Below are positions 34,164-43,671 of a DNA stretch of 45,825 nt, in pieces; position 1 is the first letter of the stretch; each line of letters opens with the position of its first letter. This DNA is from Lentisphaerota bacterium (GTDB lineage: Bacteria; Verrucomicrobiota; Lentisphaeria; Victivallales; Victivallaceae): NCBI GenBank assembly GCA_015061685.1, contig SUWD01000021.1, forward strand, positions 1 to 45,825, read 5' to 3'. Under the pieces are notes generated by a model. The model saw only the letters and a list, made by a program, of their open reading frames with translations, was not told the DNA's origin and ran no database searches. A program made the position numbers and the translations under genes.

Positions 34164-34192
34164 TTGATAAAAAGCAAGTTGAGTGATATATT
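34164..34192 (+). promoter_or_regulatory. Promoter of the gatB run
   Basis: TTGATA at 34164-34169 and TATATT at 34187-34192 are 17 bp apart, 57 bp before the gatB start. Confidence 0.6.
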
Positions 34193-34248
34193 TATCAAAT
34201 GATAGGGAATTATGCAAAAAACATTAACATAAGGTTGTTTTTAAGATC

Positions 34249-35691
34249 ATGAAATACGAAGCTGTAATCGGTCTGGAAGTACACACCCAGGTTCGCAGTG
34301 CCAGCAAAATGTTCTGCTCCTGTGCCAATGAATTCGGTGCCGAACCCAACACCAACGTCTGCCCCGTCTGCATGGGCTATCCCGGCGTCCTGCCCGTCCC
34401 CAATAAAGAGGCGATCCACGCCACGGTCAAAGCCGGTCTGCTCACCGGATGCACCATTGCCAAATTCAGCAAATTCGACCGCAAAAACTACTTCTATCCG
34501 GACATGCCCAAAAATTACCAGATATCCCAGTACGATCTGCCCTTTTGCTCCAATGGAAAGATCCACCTCTCCGGCACCGGCTTTTCCGGAGCTGAATTGC
34601 CCGACAAAACCGTCGGCATCACCCGTATCCATCTGGAAGAAGACGTCGCCAAACTGACACACTTTCACCATGACAGCGGAGTGGATTACAACCGGGCGGG
34701 AGTTCCTTTGATGGAGATCGTCGGCGAGCCGGATTTACGCAGTGCCGATGAAGCTTATGCTTATTTGTGCAGCCTCAAAGAGATCATGCGTTTCGGAGAG
34801 ATCAGCGACTGCGACATGGAAAAAGGTCAGATGCGGTGCGACGTGAATATCTCTCTGCGTCCGGTCGGTCAAAAGGAATTCGGTACCAAAATCGAACTGA
34901 AAAACCTCAACAGCTTCCGTGCCGTACACCGGGCGATTGATTATGAGATCGAGCGTCAGGCCGAATTGCTCGATCAGGGTGTCACTTTGCGTCAGGAGAC
35001 CCGCGGCTGGAACGATGACCGCGGCGAAAGTTATCTGATGCGTACCAAAGAATCCGCCCATGACTACCGTTACTTCCCGGAACCCGACCTCATGCCGGTA
35101 ACATTCACCGATGAGGAGATCGAAGCCATCCGTGCCACGCTTCCGGAATTGCCCGATGCCAAACGCAAAAGATTCTGCGATGATTACGGTCTGACCGCCT
35201 ACGATGCCGAAGTGCTTACTGCCGACAAACTCCTTGCCGCCTACTTCGATCAGGCTGCAAAACTGGTCAAAACTCCGAAACAGGCGGCGAATTGGATCAT
35301 CACTTCATTGCTGGCACTCACCGGTGAAGCCGGTATCAGCGTGAATGAATCTCCGGTCACCCCGGAAAAACTTGCCGGTTTGATCAATGCCATTGATTCC
35401 GGGAAGATCAACGGCAAAATCGCCAAAGATGTCTTTGCCGAGATGTTCGCCAGCGGCAAGGATGCCGATACGGTCATCAATGAGAAAGGTCTTGCTCAGG
35501 TCAGTGATTCATCCGCCATCTCTGATGCAGTAGCCCAGGTGCTTGCCCAATTCACCAAACAGCTGGAGGAATACCGCTCCGGCAACGGCAAGATCCTGCA
35601 GTTTTTCGTCGGTCAGGTGATGAAACTTACCAAAGGCAAAGCCAATCCCGGCATGGTCGTTGCTGAATTGAAAAAACAACTTGGAGAGTAA
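34249..35691 (+). CDS. gatB: Aspartyl/glutamyl-tRNA amidotransferase subunit B
   Basis: GatB is the kinase and tRNA-binding subunit of the GatCAB complex that makes Gln-tRNA(Gln) or Asn-tRNA(Asn) from the misacylated forms. The 480-residue protein starts YEAVIGLEVHTQV and has the zinc-binding-type cysteines FCSCANEF and CPVCMGYPG. YFYPDMPKNYQISQYDLP and the GEPDLRSADEAYAYL block follow. The C-terminal YqeY-like domain ends GMVVAELKKQLGE. Length and motifs match the family closely. gatA and gatC are not in the window. A recO-like gene follows 6 bp after. Confidence 0.97.
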   Translation: MKYEAVIGLEVHTQVRSASKMFCSCANEFGAEPNTNVCPVCMGYPGVLPVPNKEAIHATVKAGLLTGCTIAKFSKFDRKNYFYPDMPKNYQISQYDLPFCSNGKIHLSGTGFSGAELPDKTVGITRIHLEEDVAKLTHFHHDSGVDYNRAGVPLMEIVGEPDLRSADEAYAYLCSLKEIMRFGEISDCDMEKGQMRCDVNISLRPVGQKEFGTKIELKNLNSFRAVHRAIDYEIERQAELLDQGVTLRQETRGWNDDRGESYLMRTKESAHDYRYFPEPDLMPVTFTDEEIEAIRATLPELPDAKRKRFCDDYGLTAYDAEVLTADKLLAAYFDQAAKLVKTPKQAANWIITSLLALTGEAGISVNESPVTPEKLAGLINAIDSGKINGKIAKDVFAEMFASGKDADTVINEKGLAQVSDSSAISDAVAQVLAQFTKQLEEYRSGNGKILQFFVGQVMKLTKGKANPGMVVAELKKQLGE

Positions 35692-35697
35692 TTCGTT

Positions 35698-36315
35698 GTG
35701 ATCATCTCCGGACCTTTCATCATTCTGGATAAACGTCCGTACAAAGAAGCGGCCCTGCTGCTCCGGGGAATAAGTCCTGATTACGGCAGAATATCATTTA
35801 TTCTGCACGGTGGACAATCCATGAGCAAATCGGCACCGCAGGCGGATATTTTCCGGGAGGTGGAAGTCGAGTTTGAGGATGACGGCAGCGGCAGAGAACT
35901 TTTCACTGCCAAAAGAATGGAAACTCTGCTGGATTTCTCCGGTATCGCTGACGATCAGAGAAGTTACCGCATGGCAGGCAGAATTGCTGCTTTCCTGCTC
36001 AACAATATGCCGCCGGGTGATGTGCAGCTGCACACCTACGAGGCGGCAAAATCGGTATTTTCCAATCTGGCGAAACTGGATAACGGACATGAAAGATGGT
36101 CTTTGATCCAGTGTTCGGTGGTTTTGAAAAGTGCCTTTCTCTATGAAAACGGGATGCTTCCGGAAGCGGTTCAGCCGGAACAGAATGAATTTCTGGAAAA
36201 TCTCGTGGCTTCCGGCGTGGATAACTCCCCTTTGCCGGAGTGTCCGGAAAGATACTGGGATATTCTCAACAACTGGCTCAATGAATTGATCGCCTTTCAC
36301 CAACTGAAAAAATAG
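35698..36315 (+). CDS. recO: RecO-like DNA repair protein
   Basis: RecO binds single-stranded DNA and works with RecR to load RecA. The 205-residue protein has the expected opening beta region, ILDKRPYKEAALLLRGISPDYGRISFILHGG, resembling the OB-fold start of RecO. A helical domain with aromatic and charged residues follows. It is somewhat short compared with the usual ~240 residues, and the usual zinc-finger cysteines are reduced to one (IQCSVV), so the family call rests on the N-terminus. The start codon is GTG. It follows gatB closely and precedes a lipoprotein gene. Confidence 0.7.
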   Translation: MIISGPFIILDKRPYKEAALLLRGISPDYGRISFILHGGQSMSKSAPQADIFREVEVEFEDDGSGRELFTAKRMETLLDFSGIADDQRSYRMAGRIAAFLLNNMPPGDVQLHTYEAAKSVFSNLAKLDNGHERWSLIQCSVVLKSAFLYENGMLPEAVQPEQNEFLENLVASGVDNSPLPECPERYWDILNNWLNELIAFHQLKK

Positions 36316-36329
36316 TTTTAAGGAGAATT

Positions 36330-36740
36330 ATGAAACATCTTTTCCTGCTTTCCGCCTTGCTCACACTGCTTTTCATCTCCGGTTGCACAACCACTGTCAC
36401 CGGCAGAGACGGCAATACCTATGAAGCTTTGAGCAAAAGCCAGATCGAACACCTGATCCTGATCTCCCGGGCTTCTCTTGCCGACAGCCGGAAAAAGGGA
36501 ATGGTCTCCAAAACTGAATATTACGATGCCTTGCACAATGAACCGCAGGTAAAAATAGATTACACCGGAGATAAATTCGGCATGGCGAAAATAATCTGGT
36601 TCACAAGGGGAAGAAAACTGGAATTCACCTACGAGGATGATCTTACGGAGGAAATTATCCGCAAATGTTCCTTTTCCACCAGCTTCATCCCCCCGGAACA
36701 CCGGAAAATACAGCCGGATAAATCCATCCGCGGACACTGA
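36330..36740 (+). CDS. Small lipoprotein of unknown function
   Basis: The 136-residue protein has a lipoprotein signal, MKHLFLLSALLTLLFISGC, with the lipobox ISGC (Cys19). The mature part is a mix of predicted helices and strands (TYEALSKSQIEHLILISRASL and KIDYTGDKFGMAKIIWF) with no family I recognise. AAGGAGAATT is a strong ribosome binding site. It lies between recO and lysA in the same direction. An envelope location follows from the lipobox; the role is unknown. Confidence 0.75.
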   Translation: MKHLFLLSALLTLLFISGCTTTVTGRDGNTYEALSKSQIEHLILISRASLADSRKKGMVSKTEYYDALHNEPQVKIDYTGDKFGMAKIIWFTRGRKLEFTYEDDLTEEIIRKCSFSTSFIPPEHRKIQPDKSIRGH

Positions 36741-36763
36741 CAGCATACACAGGAGAATATCTT

Positions 36764-37972
36764 ATGATCTCAAATGATAAATTGATTTCACTGGCAAAGC
36801 AGTACGGTACTCCGTTATTCGTCTATGACGGAGAATTGATGCTGGAGCGTTACAATGACCTTTTCCGCTTCATCCCCTGCGACCGTCTGCATATCCATTA
36901 CGCCCTCAAAGCGAATTACAATCCGGCATTGCTCACGCTTCTGCGGGATGCCGGAGCCGGGATCGATGCGGTCAGCCCCGGCGAAGTGGTACTGGCTCTC
37001 GCTCTGGGATTTGCCCCGGAAAAGATCATCTACACCGCAAATAATATGACCGACGCTGAATTTGACCGGGTAATGAAAACCGGAGTCACCGTCAATATCG
37101 GTTCACTCTCCCGGCTGAAAAAGTGTGCTGCCAACTATCCGGGCAGCCGGATCTGTCTGCGATTCAACCCCGATGTCTGCGATGGAGACAATGTGATGAC
37201 CATGACCGGGGGAGATTTGACCAAATTCGGTATTCTGCTGGACGATGCCGATGAAGCAAAGAAGATCGCTGATTCCGGAAATCTGCACATCATCGGTCTG
37301 CACGAACACACCGGCAGCGGTCTCCAGCACGCTGAATCCGTCCTCAAAAGCATGGATAATTTAATGGCTATCGCCACCAAAGAGCGTTTCGGAGAATTGG
37401 AATTCCTCGACTTCGGAGGCGGTTTCAAAGTCCCGTACAAGGATGATGAAAAAGCGATCGACTATGTTTCCATGGGCAGACAGATCGCAGAAAAATTTGA
37501 GAATTTCTGCGAAAATTACGGCAAAAAACTGCTGATGCGTTTTGAACCGGGCAAATTTTTAAGTGCCCAGTGCGGCAAACTTGTCGTCGAAGTCAACACG
37601 ATCAAACACAACCGTACCCGTACTATTGCCGGATGCAATTCAGGATTTCCCCAGCTCATCCGTCCGGTGCTGTACGGAGCTTACCACAAAATCGTCAATC
37701 TGACCAATCCGGCAGGCAGCCCCCAAATATATGATATTTGCGGCAACATCTGCGAAACCGGTGACCGCTTCGCTGAACAGCGGGAATTGCCCGAAATCCG
37801 TGAATATGACCTGCTCGCCATCGAAAATGCCGGAGCTTACTGCTACTCAATGGGTTCAGTATATAACCTGCGTCCGATGCCCTCCGAAGTCGTCCTCAAT
37901 AACGGCGAAGTGATCGACTTCCGCAGGGCCCTGACCGATGAAGAATTGACCGCTCAAATCCTGCGTAAATAA
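36764..37972 (+). CDS. lysA: Diaminopimelate decarboxylase
   Basis: LysA is a PLP enzyme that decarboxylates meso-diaminopimelate to lysine. The 402-residue protein has the N-terminal YGTPLFVYDGELM, the PLP lysine in HYALKANYNPALL and the DAVSPGEVVLAL block. HEHTGSGLQ follows, then the glycine-rich phosphate site FLDFGGGFKVPY. The intersubunit substrate motif with catalytic Cys is GNICETGD, and ENAGAYCYSMGSVYN is near the end. All diagnostic motifs are in place. AGGAGAATATCTT precedes the ATG. The tsaB gene follows within 20 bp. Confidence 0.94.
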   Translation: MISNDKLISLAKQYGTPLFVYDGELMLERYNDLFRFIPCDRLHIHYALKANYNPALLTLLRDAGAGIDAVSPGEVVLALALGFAPEKIIYTANNMTDAEFDRVMKTGVTVNIGSLSRLKKCAANYPGSRICLRFNPDVCDGDNVMTMTGGDLTKFGILLDDADEAKKIADSGNLHIIGLHEHTGSGLQHAESVLKSMDNLMAIATKERFGELEFLDFGGGFKVPYKDDEKAIDYVSMGRQIAEKFENFCENYGKKLLMRFEPGKFLSAQCGKLVVEVNTIKHNRTRTIAGCNSGFPQLIRPVLYGAYHKIVNLTNPAGSPQIYDICGNICETGDRFAEQRELPEIREYDLLAIENAGAYCYSMGSVYNLRPMPSEVVLNNGEVIDFRRALTDEELTAQILRK

Positions 37973-37989
37973 GCTTGCGAGGTGAAATT

Positions 37990-38634
37990 ATGCTCCATGG
38001 TGTCCTTGATCCCCAGCCGGGAATACTGGCTTTTGCCATCTTTGACGATAACAAATTGCTCGGCAAATACTCTCTGGCAATGCACCCCAGAGATGCTTCA
38101 CACCTTCCGGTTTTCGTTGCGGAAAAATGTGCTGAATTGAATTTGGAATTGACCGGCATCACCCGCTGGAGTTTCGGCAGCGGCCCGGGAAGTTTCACCT
38201 TTCTCCGGGTGGTTGCGGCTCTGGGGGCAGGCTGGGCCGCCGCCAATGACAATATCCGTTTCCGCTGTGTCCCCGGTGCCATCGCCGCCGCCGGAGCTTT
38301 GAAGCTTGCCGAAAATGAGAAAGCCGGCATTCTCTACGACGGCAGAAACAAAGAAATGCTCTGTTTTACCATCAAAAAAGTTAACGGAGTCCTCATCCCT
38401 GCCGGTGAAGAATTGATCCTGACCGCCCCGGCGGCACTGGAATACTTCCAAAAAAATCCGATGCGGCTTGCCGCATTCCCGGCAGATGAAGCGGTGTTGA
38501 AAAAGTATCTTGCAGATAAAGTTCCTCTGGAGATCATCACCCCCGATCTCAGTGCCATCGCCGCCGCTCCCGGTGAATTTGACAATGATGCCGACAAAAT
38601 GTGTTACATCCGTCCGGCTGTAACCACGGTATGA
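37990..38634 (+). CDS. tsaB: tRNA threonylcarbamoyladenosine protein TsaB
   Basis: TsaB is the inactive ASKHA-fold partner of TsaD in making t6A37 of tRNAs. The 214-residue protein carries the family signature FGSGPGSFTFLRVVAALGAGWA. In most TsaB proteins this reads GPGSFTGLRIG, so the Gly is replaced by Phe here. ILYDGRNKEML and a C-terminal PDLSAIAAAPGEF region also fit. The ATG at 37990 is chosen over the TTG at 37975 because GAGGTGA lies at 37979-37985, just upstream. The ending at 38634 leaves 9 bp before xseA, so it forms one unit with lysA and xseA. Confidence 0.85.
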   Translation: MLHGVLDPQPGILAFAIFDDNKLLGKYSLAMHPRDASHLPVFVAEKCAELNLELTGITRWSFGSGPGSFTFLRVVAALGAGWAAANDNIRFRCVPGAIAAAGALKLAENEKAGILYDGRNKEMLCFTIKKVNGVLIPAGEELILTAPAALEYFQKNPMRLAAFPADEAVLKKYLADKVPLEIITPDLSAIAAAPGEFDNDADKMCYIRPAVTTV

Positions 38635-38643
38635 TCGCTGATT

Positions 38644-39834
38644 ATGAATCCTACCGAACCGATCTGGAGCGTCAGTGCAGTAAACAAGGCGGTCAAGGAC
38701 ACCCTTGAAAATGCTTTCATGCCCTTCTGGATGGGCGGCGAAGCAGGTTCTCTGCTGCTCCACCGCTCCGGTCACGCCTACTTCCAGATGAAAGACGAAA
38801 CAAGCCAGATTAAGGTCTGCTGGTTCGGCGGTGCCGCCAAATGCCGGGAACTGGGCGTGGAAAACGGTTCCATGGTGGAGGTCTGGGGCAATCTTTCGGT
38901 CTATGATCCCCGGGGCGAATATCAATTCAACGTCAAAAAACTCCGCCTTGCCGGTATCGGATTATTGCAGCAGCGTTTTGAAATGCTGAAAAAAAAGCTT
39001 GAGGCAGAGGGGATTTTTGACCCTGCCCGGAAGAAACCCATTCCGTCTCTCCCCCGCAAGATCGGAGTTATCAGCAGTCCGAGTGGAGCGGCGGTAAGGG
39101 ATTTCCTGCAAATACTCAACCGGAGGTTCCCGGATGTGGAGGTAAAAATTTTCCCGGCACAGGTGCAGGGGGCAACTGCCGCAAAAGAACTCGCCGCCGG
39201 GATAGAATTTTTCAACCGCCCAGGTCAGGCGGAGGTGATCGTCATCACCCGCGGCGGAGGAAGCATGGAGGATCTCTGGTGCTTCAATGAGGAGATCCTC
39301 GCCCGTGCCGTCGCCGGAAGCAGAATCCCGGTCATCAGTGCTGTCGGTCATGAGATCGACTTCACCATCTGTGACTTTGCCGCCGATTTGAGAGTACCGA
39401 CACCATCCGCCGCCGCCGAATTGGTCATCGGCAGACACGATGAGATCAGAAACCGGATCGACCGGGCATTGAAAGATATGAATTATCTGCTGCTCAATCG
39501 CTGTGCGTATGAGAAGTCCCATATCGAGCATCTCGCCTCCCGTATCGCCGTCTTTGAGCCGAAACATCTGCTCAACAGCCGCTGTCAGAGGATCGATGAA
39601 TTGGAGATGCGTCTGGAATCCGCCTTGAAACTGCATCTGACTGCCGCCAAAGGCAAAGTAGATACTCTTTCTGCCGCTTTGCAGACCCTTTCTCCGGAGC
39701 GTCAGCTTGAACGCGGTTACGCCATGGTGCTTTCCGGAGACGGCGAAAAAGTGATCACTTCCAGTGTCATCCCCCCGGAAACCGATCTGCTTTTGCGTTT
39801 TGCCGATGGGAAAGTGAGGGCTAAAACCGTATGA
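38644..39834 (+). CDS. xseA: Exodeoxyribonuclease VII large subunit
   Basis: XseA, with small subunit XseB, degrades single-stranded DNA. The 396-residue protein begins with the OB-fold region WSVSAVNKAVKDTLEN and VCWFGGAAKC. It then has the nuclease domain motifs KKLEAEGIFDPARKKPIPSLPRKIGVISS, PAQVQGATAAKEL, VIVITRGGGSMEDLWCFNEE, SAVGHEIDFTICDFAADLRVPTPSAAAEL and the C-terminal LERGYAMVLSGDGE. The order and sequence are classical. It is slightly shorter than the E. coli protein (456), mainly in the helical region. xseB is not adjacent; its stop overlaps the next gene by 4 bp. Confidence 0.96.
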   Translation: MNPTEPIWSVSAVNKAVKDTLENAFMPFWMGGEAGSLLLHRSGHAYFQMKDETSQIKVCWFGGAAKCRELGVENGSMVEVWGNLSVYDPRGEYQFNVKKLRLAGIGLLQQRFEMLKKKLEAEGIFDPARKKPIPSLPRKIGVISSPSGAAVRDFLQILNRRFPDVEVKIFPAQVQGATAAKELAAGIEFFNRPGQAEVIVITRGGGSMEDLWCFNEEILARAVAGSRIPVISAVGHEIDFTICDFAADLRVPTPSAAAELVIGRHDEIRNRIDRALKDMNYLLLNRCAYEKSHIEHLASRIAVFEPKHLLNSRCQRIDELEMRLESALKLHLTAAKGKVDTLSAALQTLSPERQLERGYAMVLSGDGEKVITSSVIPPETDLLLRFADGKVRAKTV

Positions 39835-40874
39835 AACTGCATTTCCTGACCCGTTACAGCTCTCTGGGGGCATCCAGCAGATTGCGTTTTTATCAATTCA
39901 TCCCCTTTCTGAAAGAAGCCGGTATCGACGTATCCTGCGACAGCTTCTTTGACGACAGCTATTTGCAGAATCTTTACGCCGGAAAGAAACGTAAAATATT
40001 TTCTTTATTCAAATATTACCATTCCCGGCAAAAGCTCCTCAAAAGCATCCCCGACGGCACTCCGGTGGTCATCGAGTATGAATTATTCCCTCACCTGCCC
40101 TGCTGTATGGAAAGAGGATTCCTGAAAAAACACCCGTACATCCTCAACTTCGACGACGCCGTGGATCTGCACTATCAGAAAATACCGTTTCTGAAGAACA
40201 AATATCCGCAGCTGATCGCCGATGCCAAAGGAATCATCGTCGCCAATGATATGCTTATGGAAAAATTCGGTAAGTTCAATTGCAACATCATCAAAATACC
40301 GACCATCCCTCCCGCTTCGATCACTCCCGGCAGCAGCAAGCCGGAGAAATTAACCCTCGTCTGGACGGGCACTCCCGTGACCGCCCCCTTTGTCCGGGTG
40401 TGTGCCAACGCCTTGACAGAGGCGGCCAAAAAAGTTGATTTCGAATTACTTACCGTCGGAGCTGAGATCAAAATAGATGGAGTAAACTGCCGTTTCATCC
40501 CGTGGTCACAAGCTAATGAAGCAGATGCTTTGCGTCAGGCTCACGCCGGGATCATGCCCCTGCCGGACACCGCTTTTGCCAGAGGGAAATCAGCTTACAA
40601 ACTGATCTGTTACCTCCGTTCCGGGATCCCCGGTATCGCTTCACCGGTGGGTGAAAACTGCCGGGTGATAAGTGACGGGGTAAACGGTTTCCTTGCCGGG
40701 GACGATCAAAAGTGGTGCGAAGCGATTTTGCAGCTTTCCGATCCGCAGATAAGAGAGAAATTGAGCTGCAATGCGGAAAACTCCGGCAAAGCGTACGGCT
40801 TACCGGAAAATGCCGGAAAATTGATTGATTTCCTCAATATTCAGCTCAATCCGGCTTCCAAAATGAAATCGTGA
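39831..40874 (+). CDS. Glycosyltransferase, GT4-like
   Basis: The 347-residue protein has a GT-B style layout. The N-terminal half contains YSSLGASSRLRFYQFIPFLKEAGI and EYELFPHLP. The C-terminal half contains LVWTGTPVTAPFV and the acidic/hydrophobic pocket HAGIMPLPDTAFARGKSAYKLICYLRSGIPGIASPVGENCRVISDGVNGFLA. The last stretch matches the nucleotide-sugar site of GT4 enzymes. No membrane segment is present. Overlap with xseA by 4 bp. It precedes a second glycosyltransferase that has its own promoter. Probably polysaccharide or glycan assembly; donor and acceptor unknown. Confidence 0.85.
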   Translation: MKLHFLTRYSSLGASSRLRFYQFIPFLKEAGIDVSCDSFFDDSYLQNLYAGKKRKIFSLFKYYHSRQKLLKSIPDGTPVVIEYELFPHLPCCMERGFLKKHPYILNFDDAVDLHYQKIPFLKNKYPQLIADAKGIIVANDMLMEKFGKFNCNIIKIPTIPPASITPGSSKPEKLTLVWTGTPVTAPFVRVCANALTEAAKKVDFELLTVGAEIKIDGVNCRFIPWSQANEADALRQAHAGIMPLPDTAFARGKSAYKLICYLRSGIPGIASPVGENCRVISDGVNGFLAGDDQKWCEAILQLSDPQIREKLSCNAENSGKAYGLPENAGKLIDFLNIQLNPASKMKS

Positions 40875-40906
40875 TATGAAACAGCTTTTCTTTATGATAC
40901 AAGCAC

Positions 40907-40935
40907 TTGAAAAATCCTGTTTCGAGTGCTATATT
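40907..40935 (+). promoter_or_regulatory. Promoter of the GT2 glycosyltransferase gene
   Basis: TTGAAA at 40907-40912 and TATATT at 40930-40935 are 17 bp apart, with TGC before the -10 box (GTGCTATATT). The same -10 context occurs in front of glmM. The leader to the ATG at 41040 is about 100 bases long. Confidence 0.7.
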
Positions 40936-41039
40936 ATATCTCATTAGTTTTTCATCTTGATTTGTTTTTGGTAAAATATATTGTTGTCAAGCGGGCGGAA
41001 TCGTTTTTTATGCCCGGAGAAATGAGGATTTTTTGAAAA

Positions 41040-42314
41040 ATGGGTAGATTGTTTCTGGTAGTAGGATTGGTAATAAGTTCCTGCTTTCTCGTCAATTTTC
41101 CGATCGTTTACAGCTATCTTACGCTTTTGAGCGTACTTATTCTGGCTCTGATGGCATTCTGCTATCGCACCTACGACAACAAACACAACTTCTCCTGCGA
41201 TGTGATCATCCCGGCATACAACGAGGGTGAACACATCTTTGAGACAGTCAAAAGCGTGATGCAGTCCAATTATCAGAATTTCAACGTGATCGTCATTGAT
41301 GACGGTTCCGCAGATGACACCCGTTACTGGATCAAAAAAGCCCAGGAGATGTTCCCCGACCGGGTCAAAACCGTCCTTTTCGATCAGAACAGGGGCAAAA
41401 AACATGCCCTCGCCGCCGGAATCAGAGAATCCAATTCCGATTACATCGTTACCATTGACAGCGATAGCGTTATTGACAAAGACGCTCTTTACAATATTCT
41501 CTGTCCTTTCGCCCACCAAAATATCGGTGCGGTCGCCGGTGACATCCATGTGCAGAATCTTGATAAAGGCATCATCCCCAAAATCATGGATGTTATTTTC
41601 ATCTACGCCTACGAGCTTTTCCGTTGCTCCCAGAGCCGTCTGGGGTCAGTCCTCTGCACCCCCGGAGCTTTGAGTGCCTACCGCCGCAGTGCTTTGGAGC
41701 CGCTGCTGGACACCTGGCTCGCCCAGAAATTCCTCGGTCACGCCACCGCCATCGGTGAAGACCGGGCATTGACCTGCCTGCTTATCCGCAACCACTGGGA
41801 TATCGTTTATCAGGAATCCGCCATGGCTTATACCAACATGCCGGAAAAATACCGTGACCTCTGCAAAATGCTCCTCCGCTGGCTCCGCGGCGATATGCGG
41901 GAGAATATCATGCTCACGCCCTTTATCATCAAAAACATCTCTTTCCGCAATGTCAAATCCATCGGATTGCTTTTCCACTTCACCGTATTCAACATCGGCA
42001 CTTTTGCTCCGGCGGTGCTGTTCCCGATCCTGATCGTTTACTACGCCTGCAACTTCCATGAATTTCTCATCGTCGGGCCCTGTCTGGGGATGATCGCTCT
42101 GATGTGGACGATCCTGCCGACCTTGATCTACATGCGGAAAAAGTCATTCAAAAATGCCTTCCACTCCATCACCTACACTGTATTCACGCTGACTCTGCTC
42201 TCCTGGATCCCCGGTTACGCCCTGCTGACCATGAATAACAACAGCTGGCTCACCCGCAATGCCAAGAAGAAAAAGAACAAGCAAGTCCTGATCCGGAATC
42301 AGGAGCTTTCCTGA
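41040..42314 (+). CDS. Membrane GT2 glycosyltransferase, processive type
   Basis: The 424-residue protein has N-terminal membrane helices (about residues 4-40), a GT-A domain and two to three C-terminal helices. Catalytic motifs are DVIIPAYNEGEHIF, VIDDGSADDT, the DxD in VTIDSDSVIDKD, the GED in TAIGEDRALTCL and an RW motif of LLRWLRGD. This set resembles processive enzymes such as hyaluronan, chitin and NodC-type synthases, with the Q(Q/R)xRW motif in a reduced form (LLRW). It probably transfers a nucleotide sugar into a surface polysaccharide. GAGGA at 41024-41028 lies 11 bases before the ATG. Confidence 0.88.
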   Translation: MGRLFLVVGLVISSCFLVNFPIVYSYLTLLSVLILALMAFCYRTYDNKHNFSCDVIIPAYNEGEHIFETVKSVMQSNYQNFNVIVIDDGSADDTRYWIKKAQEMFPDRVKTVLFDQNRGKKHALAAGIRESNSDYIVTIDSDSVIDKDALYNILCPFAHQNIGAVAGDIHVQNLDKGIIPKIMDVIFIYAYELFRCSQSRLGSVLCTPGALSAYRRSALEPLLDTWLAQKFLGHATAIGEDRALTCLLIRNHWDIVYQESAMAYTNMPEKYRDLCKMLLRWLRGDMRENIMLTPFIIKNISFRNVKSIGLLFHFTVFNIGTFAPAVLFPILIVYYACNFHEFLIVGPCLGMIALMWTILPTLIYMRKKSFKNAFHSITYTVFTLTLLSWIPGYALLTMNNNSWLTRNAKKKKNKQVLIRNQELS

Positions 42315-42368
42315 CCTGAATAAAGCGGGGGGGGCAAAGTCCTCTACTGCATTCCGGATTCTCAACAC

Positions 42369-42818
42369 ATGAAACAGTATCAGAAAATGGTAAAACTGGT
42401 CGCCATCGGCAAGATGCGTGACCGTTTTTTTGATGCCAAATGTCAGGAATTCCTCACCCGTCTGCAAGGTTACGGAAAGTGTGAAACAGTTATTCTGCCG
42501 GATTCAGATATCGCCGGAGAGGGTAAAGCCATTCTCCGGGAACTTGACCGGGACAAAGGAGCGATGGTCATTGCTCTTACCGAAGAAGGTAAAGAATTCA
42601 CCACCGGAGAATTTTCCGCATTTTTAGGCGGCATCGACCGTAAAATCGTTTTTATTATCGGAGGCCCTTTCGGACTTGCTCCGGAGGTAAAACAGCGGGC
42701 AGACAAACTCTGCGCCCTGTCCAGAATGACCTTCACCCACGAAATGGCACGGATGATCTTCCTTGAACAGCTCTACCGGGCATTGAATCTGCTCAATGGC
42801 GGAGCGTATCATCACTGA
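42369..42818 (+). CDS. rlmH: 23S rRNA (pseudouridine1915-N3)-methyltransferase
   Basis: RlmH methylates pseudouridine 1915 in helix 69 of 23S rRNA using S-adenosylmethionine. The 149-residue SPOUT protein has the family markers KLVAIGKMRD, MVIALTEEGKEFTTGEFSAFL, FIIGGPFGLAPEVK and the C-terminal knot LSRMTFTHEMARMIFLEQLYRALNLLNGGAYHH. The start at 42369 has GGAT upstream; an internal Met at 42387 is also possible. The 3-prime end overlaps the convergent AraC gene by 26 bp. Confidence 0.96.
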   Translation: MKQYQKMVKLVAIGKMRDRFFDAKCQEFLTRLQGYGKCETVILPDSDIAGEGKAILRELDRDKGAMVIALTEEGKEFTTGEFSAFLGGIDRKIVFIIGGPFGLAPEVKQRADKLCALSRMTFTHEMARMIFLEQLYRALNLLNGGAYHH

Positions 42819-43671
42819 TTTTGCCGGAAAAAAGTTTACGGTATTGATCCGGAGATATTCCGAAAAGATGTTTGAATCTCCGGCTGAAATGATAGCGATC
42901 CATATATCCGAAACGCATCGCCGTATCCGTTACTGATGCGGAAAAAGTCACCATATATTCCGCTGCCCGACGCAATTTGAAGTGTTCCAGATAATTTTTC
43001 GGCAGCATTCCGGTATGACGGAGAAATTCCCGCCGCAAACGGTCACAGGATATCCCCCGCAATTCAGCAAGTTCAACCACGCTCCACCAATGTTCAGGCG
43101 GTGATGTGTGAATTGTTTCCAGCAAAGATTCCATCGGAGATGAATTTCTGCCGGCGGAAACTTCCAGAAGCAGCTGCTGCAATTCAAGAGCCGACTTGAG
43201 CCATGCATTGGGAGATAATGACCTCGCCGTTTCTATCACCGGCACCAGACGACGGACACTGCCCAAATGCACCACTCCGGAAGTGAGCAAACCGCTTTTT
43301 ACCATAAAATCCGGCACTCTGCCGCAGAAACATATTGCGTCTTCGCAGTAATCAAATCCATCACAACCACCGTAAAGATGCCATTGCCCCGGACAAATCA
43401 AAACCGCATCTCCGGGAGAAACTTCCCATGTTCTCGAACCGATACGCAAACGCCCATGTCCACTGAACATGTGACTCAATGAATAAAATTCAAACCGGCG
43501 ATCCTCCATCTTTTCCATGGAGATCGGTCCGCTGGCAGCCCCGATGGAACCATTGATGATCCACAATCCGTATTCCCTTGCCGCTTCCGGCATCCGGGCA
43601 ATCAAACGGTGCAGACGCGGTGTTGAAGTGATTTTAACTTTTTTGTCATCCATTATACAACTTTTATCCAT
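42793..43671 (-). CDS. AraC-family transcriptional regulator
   Basis: The 292-residue protein has an N-terminal cupin-like sensor (about residues 25-160) with SHMFSGHGRLRIGSRTWEVSPGDAVLICPGQWHLYGG. The C-terminal domain has two helix-turn-helix motifs (about 190-285), ending RFGYMDRYHFSRRFKHLFGISPDQYRK, the AraC/XylS signature. Cupin-type AraC proteins usually sense a sugar. It is divergent from a Gfo/Idh/MocA dehydrogenase and probably controls it. A downstream ATG at 43653 is an alternative start. Its 3-prime end overlaps rlmH on the opposite strand by 26 bp. Confidence 0.92.
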   Translation of the reverse strand: MDKSCIMDDKKVKITSTPRLHRLIARMPEAAREYGLWIINGSIGAASGPISMEKMEDRRFEFYSLSHMFSGHGRLRIGSRTWEVSPGDAVLICPGQWHLYGGCDGFDYCEDAICFCGRVPDFMVKSGLLTSGVVHLGSVRRLVPVIETARSLSPNAWLKSALELQQLLLEVSAGRNSSPMESLLETIHTSPPEHWWSVVELAELRGISCDRLRREFLRHTGMLPKNYLEHFKLRRAAEYMVTFSASVTDTAMRFGYMDRYHFSRRFKHLFGISPDQYRKLFSGKISDDTLRH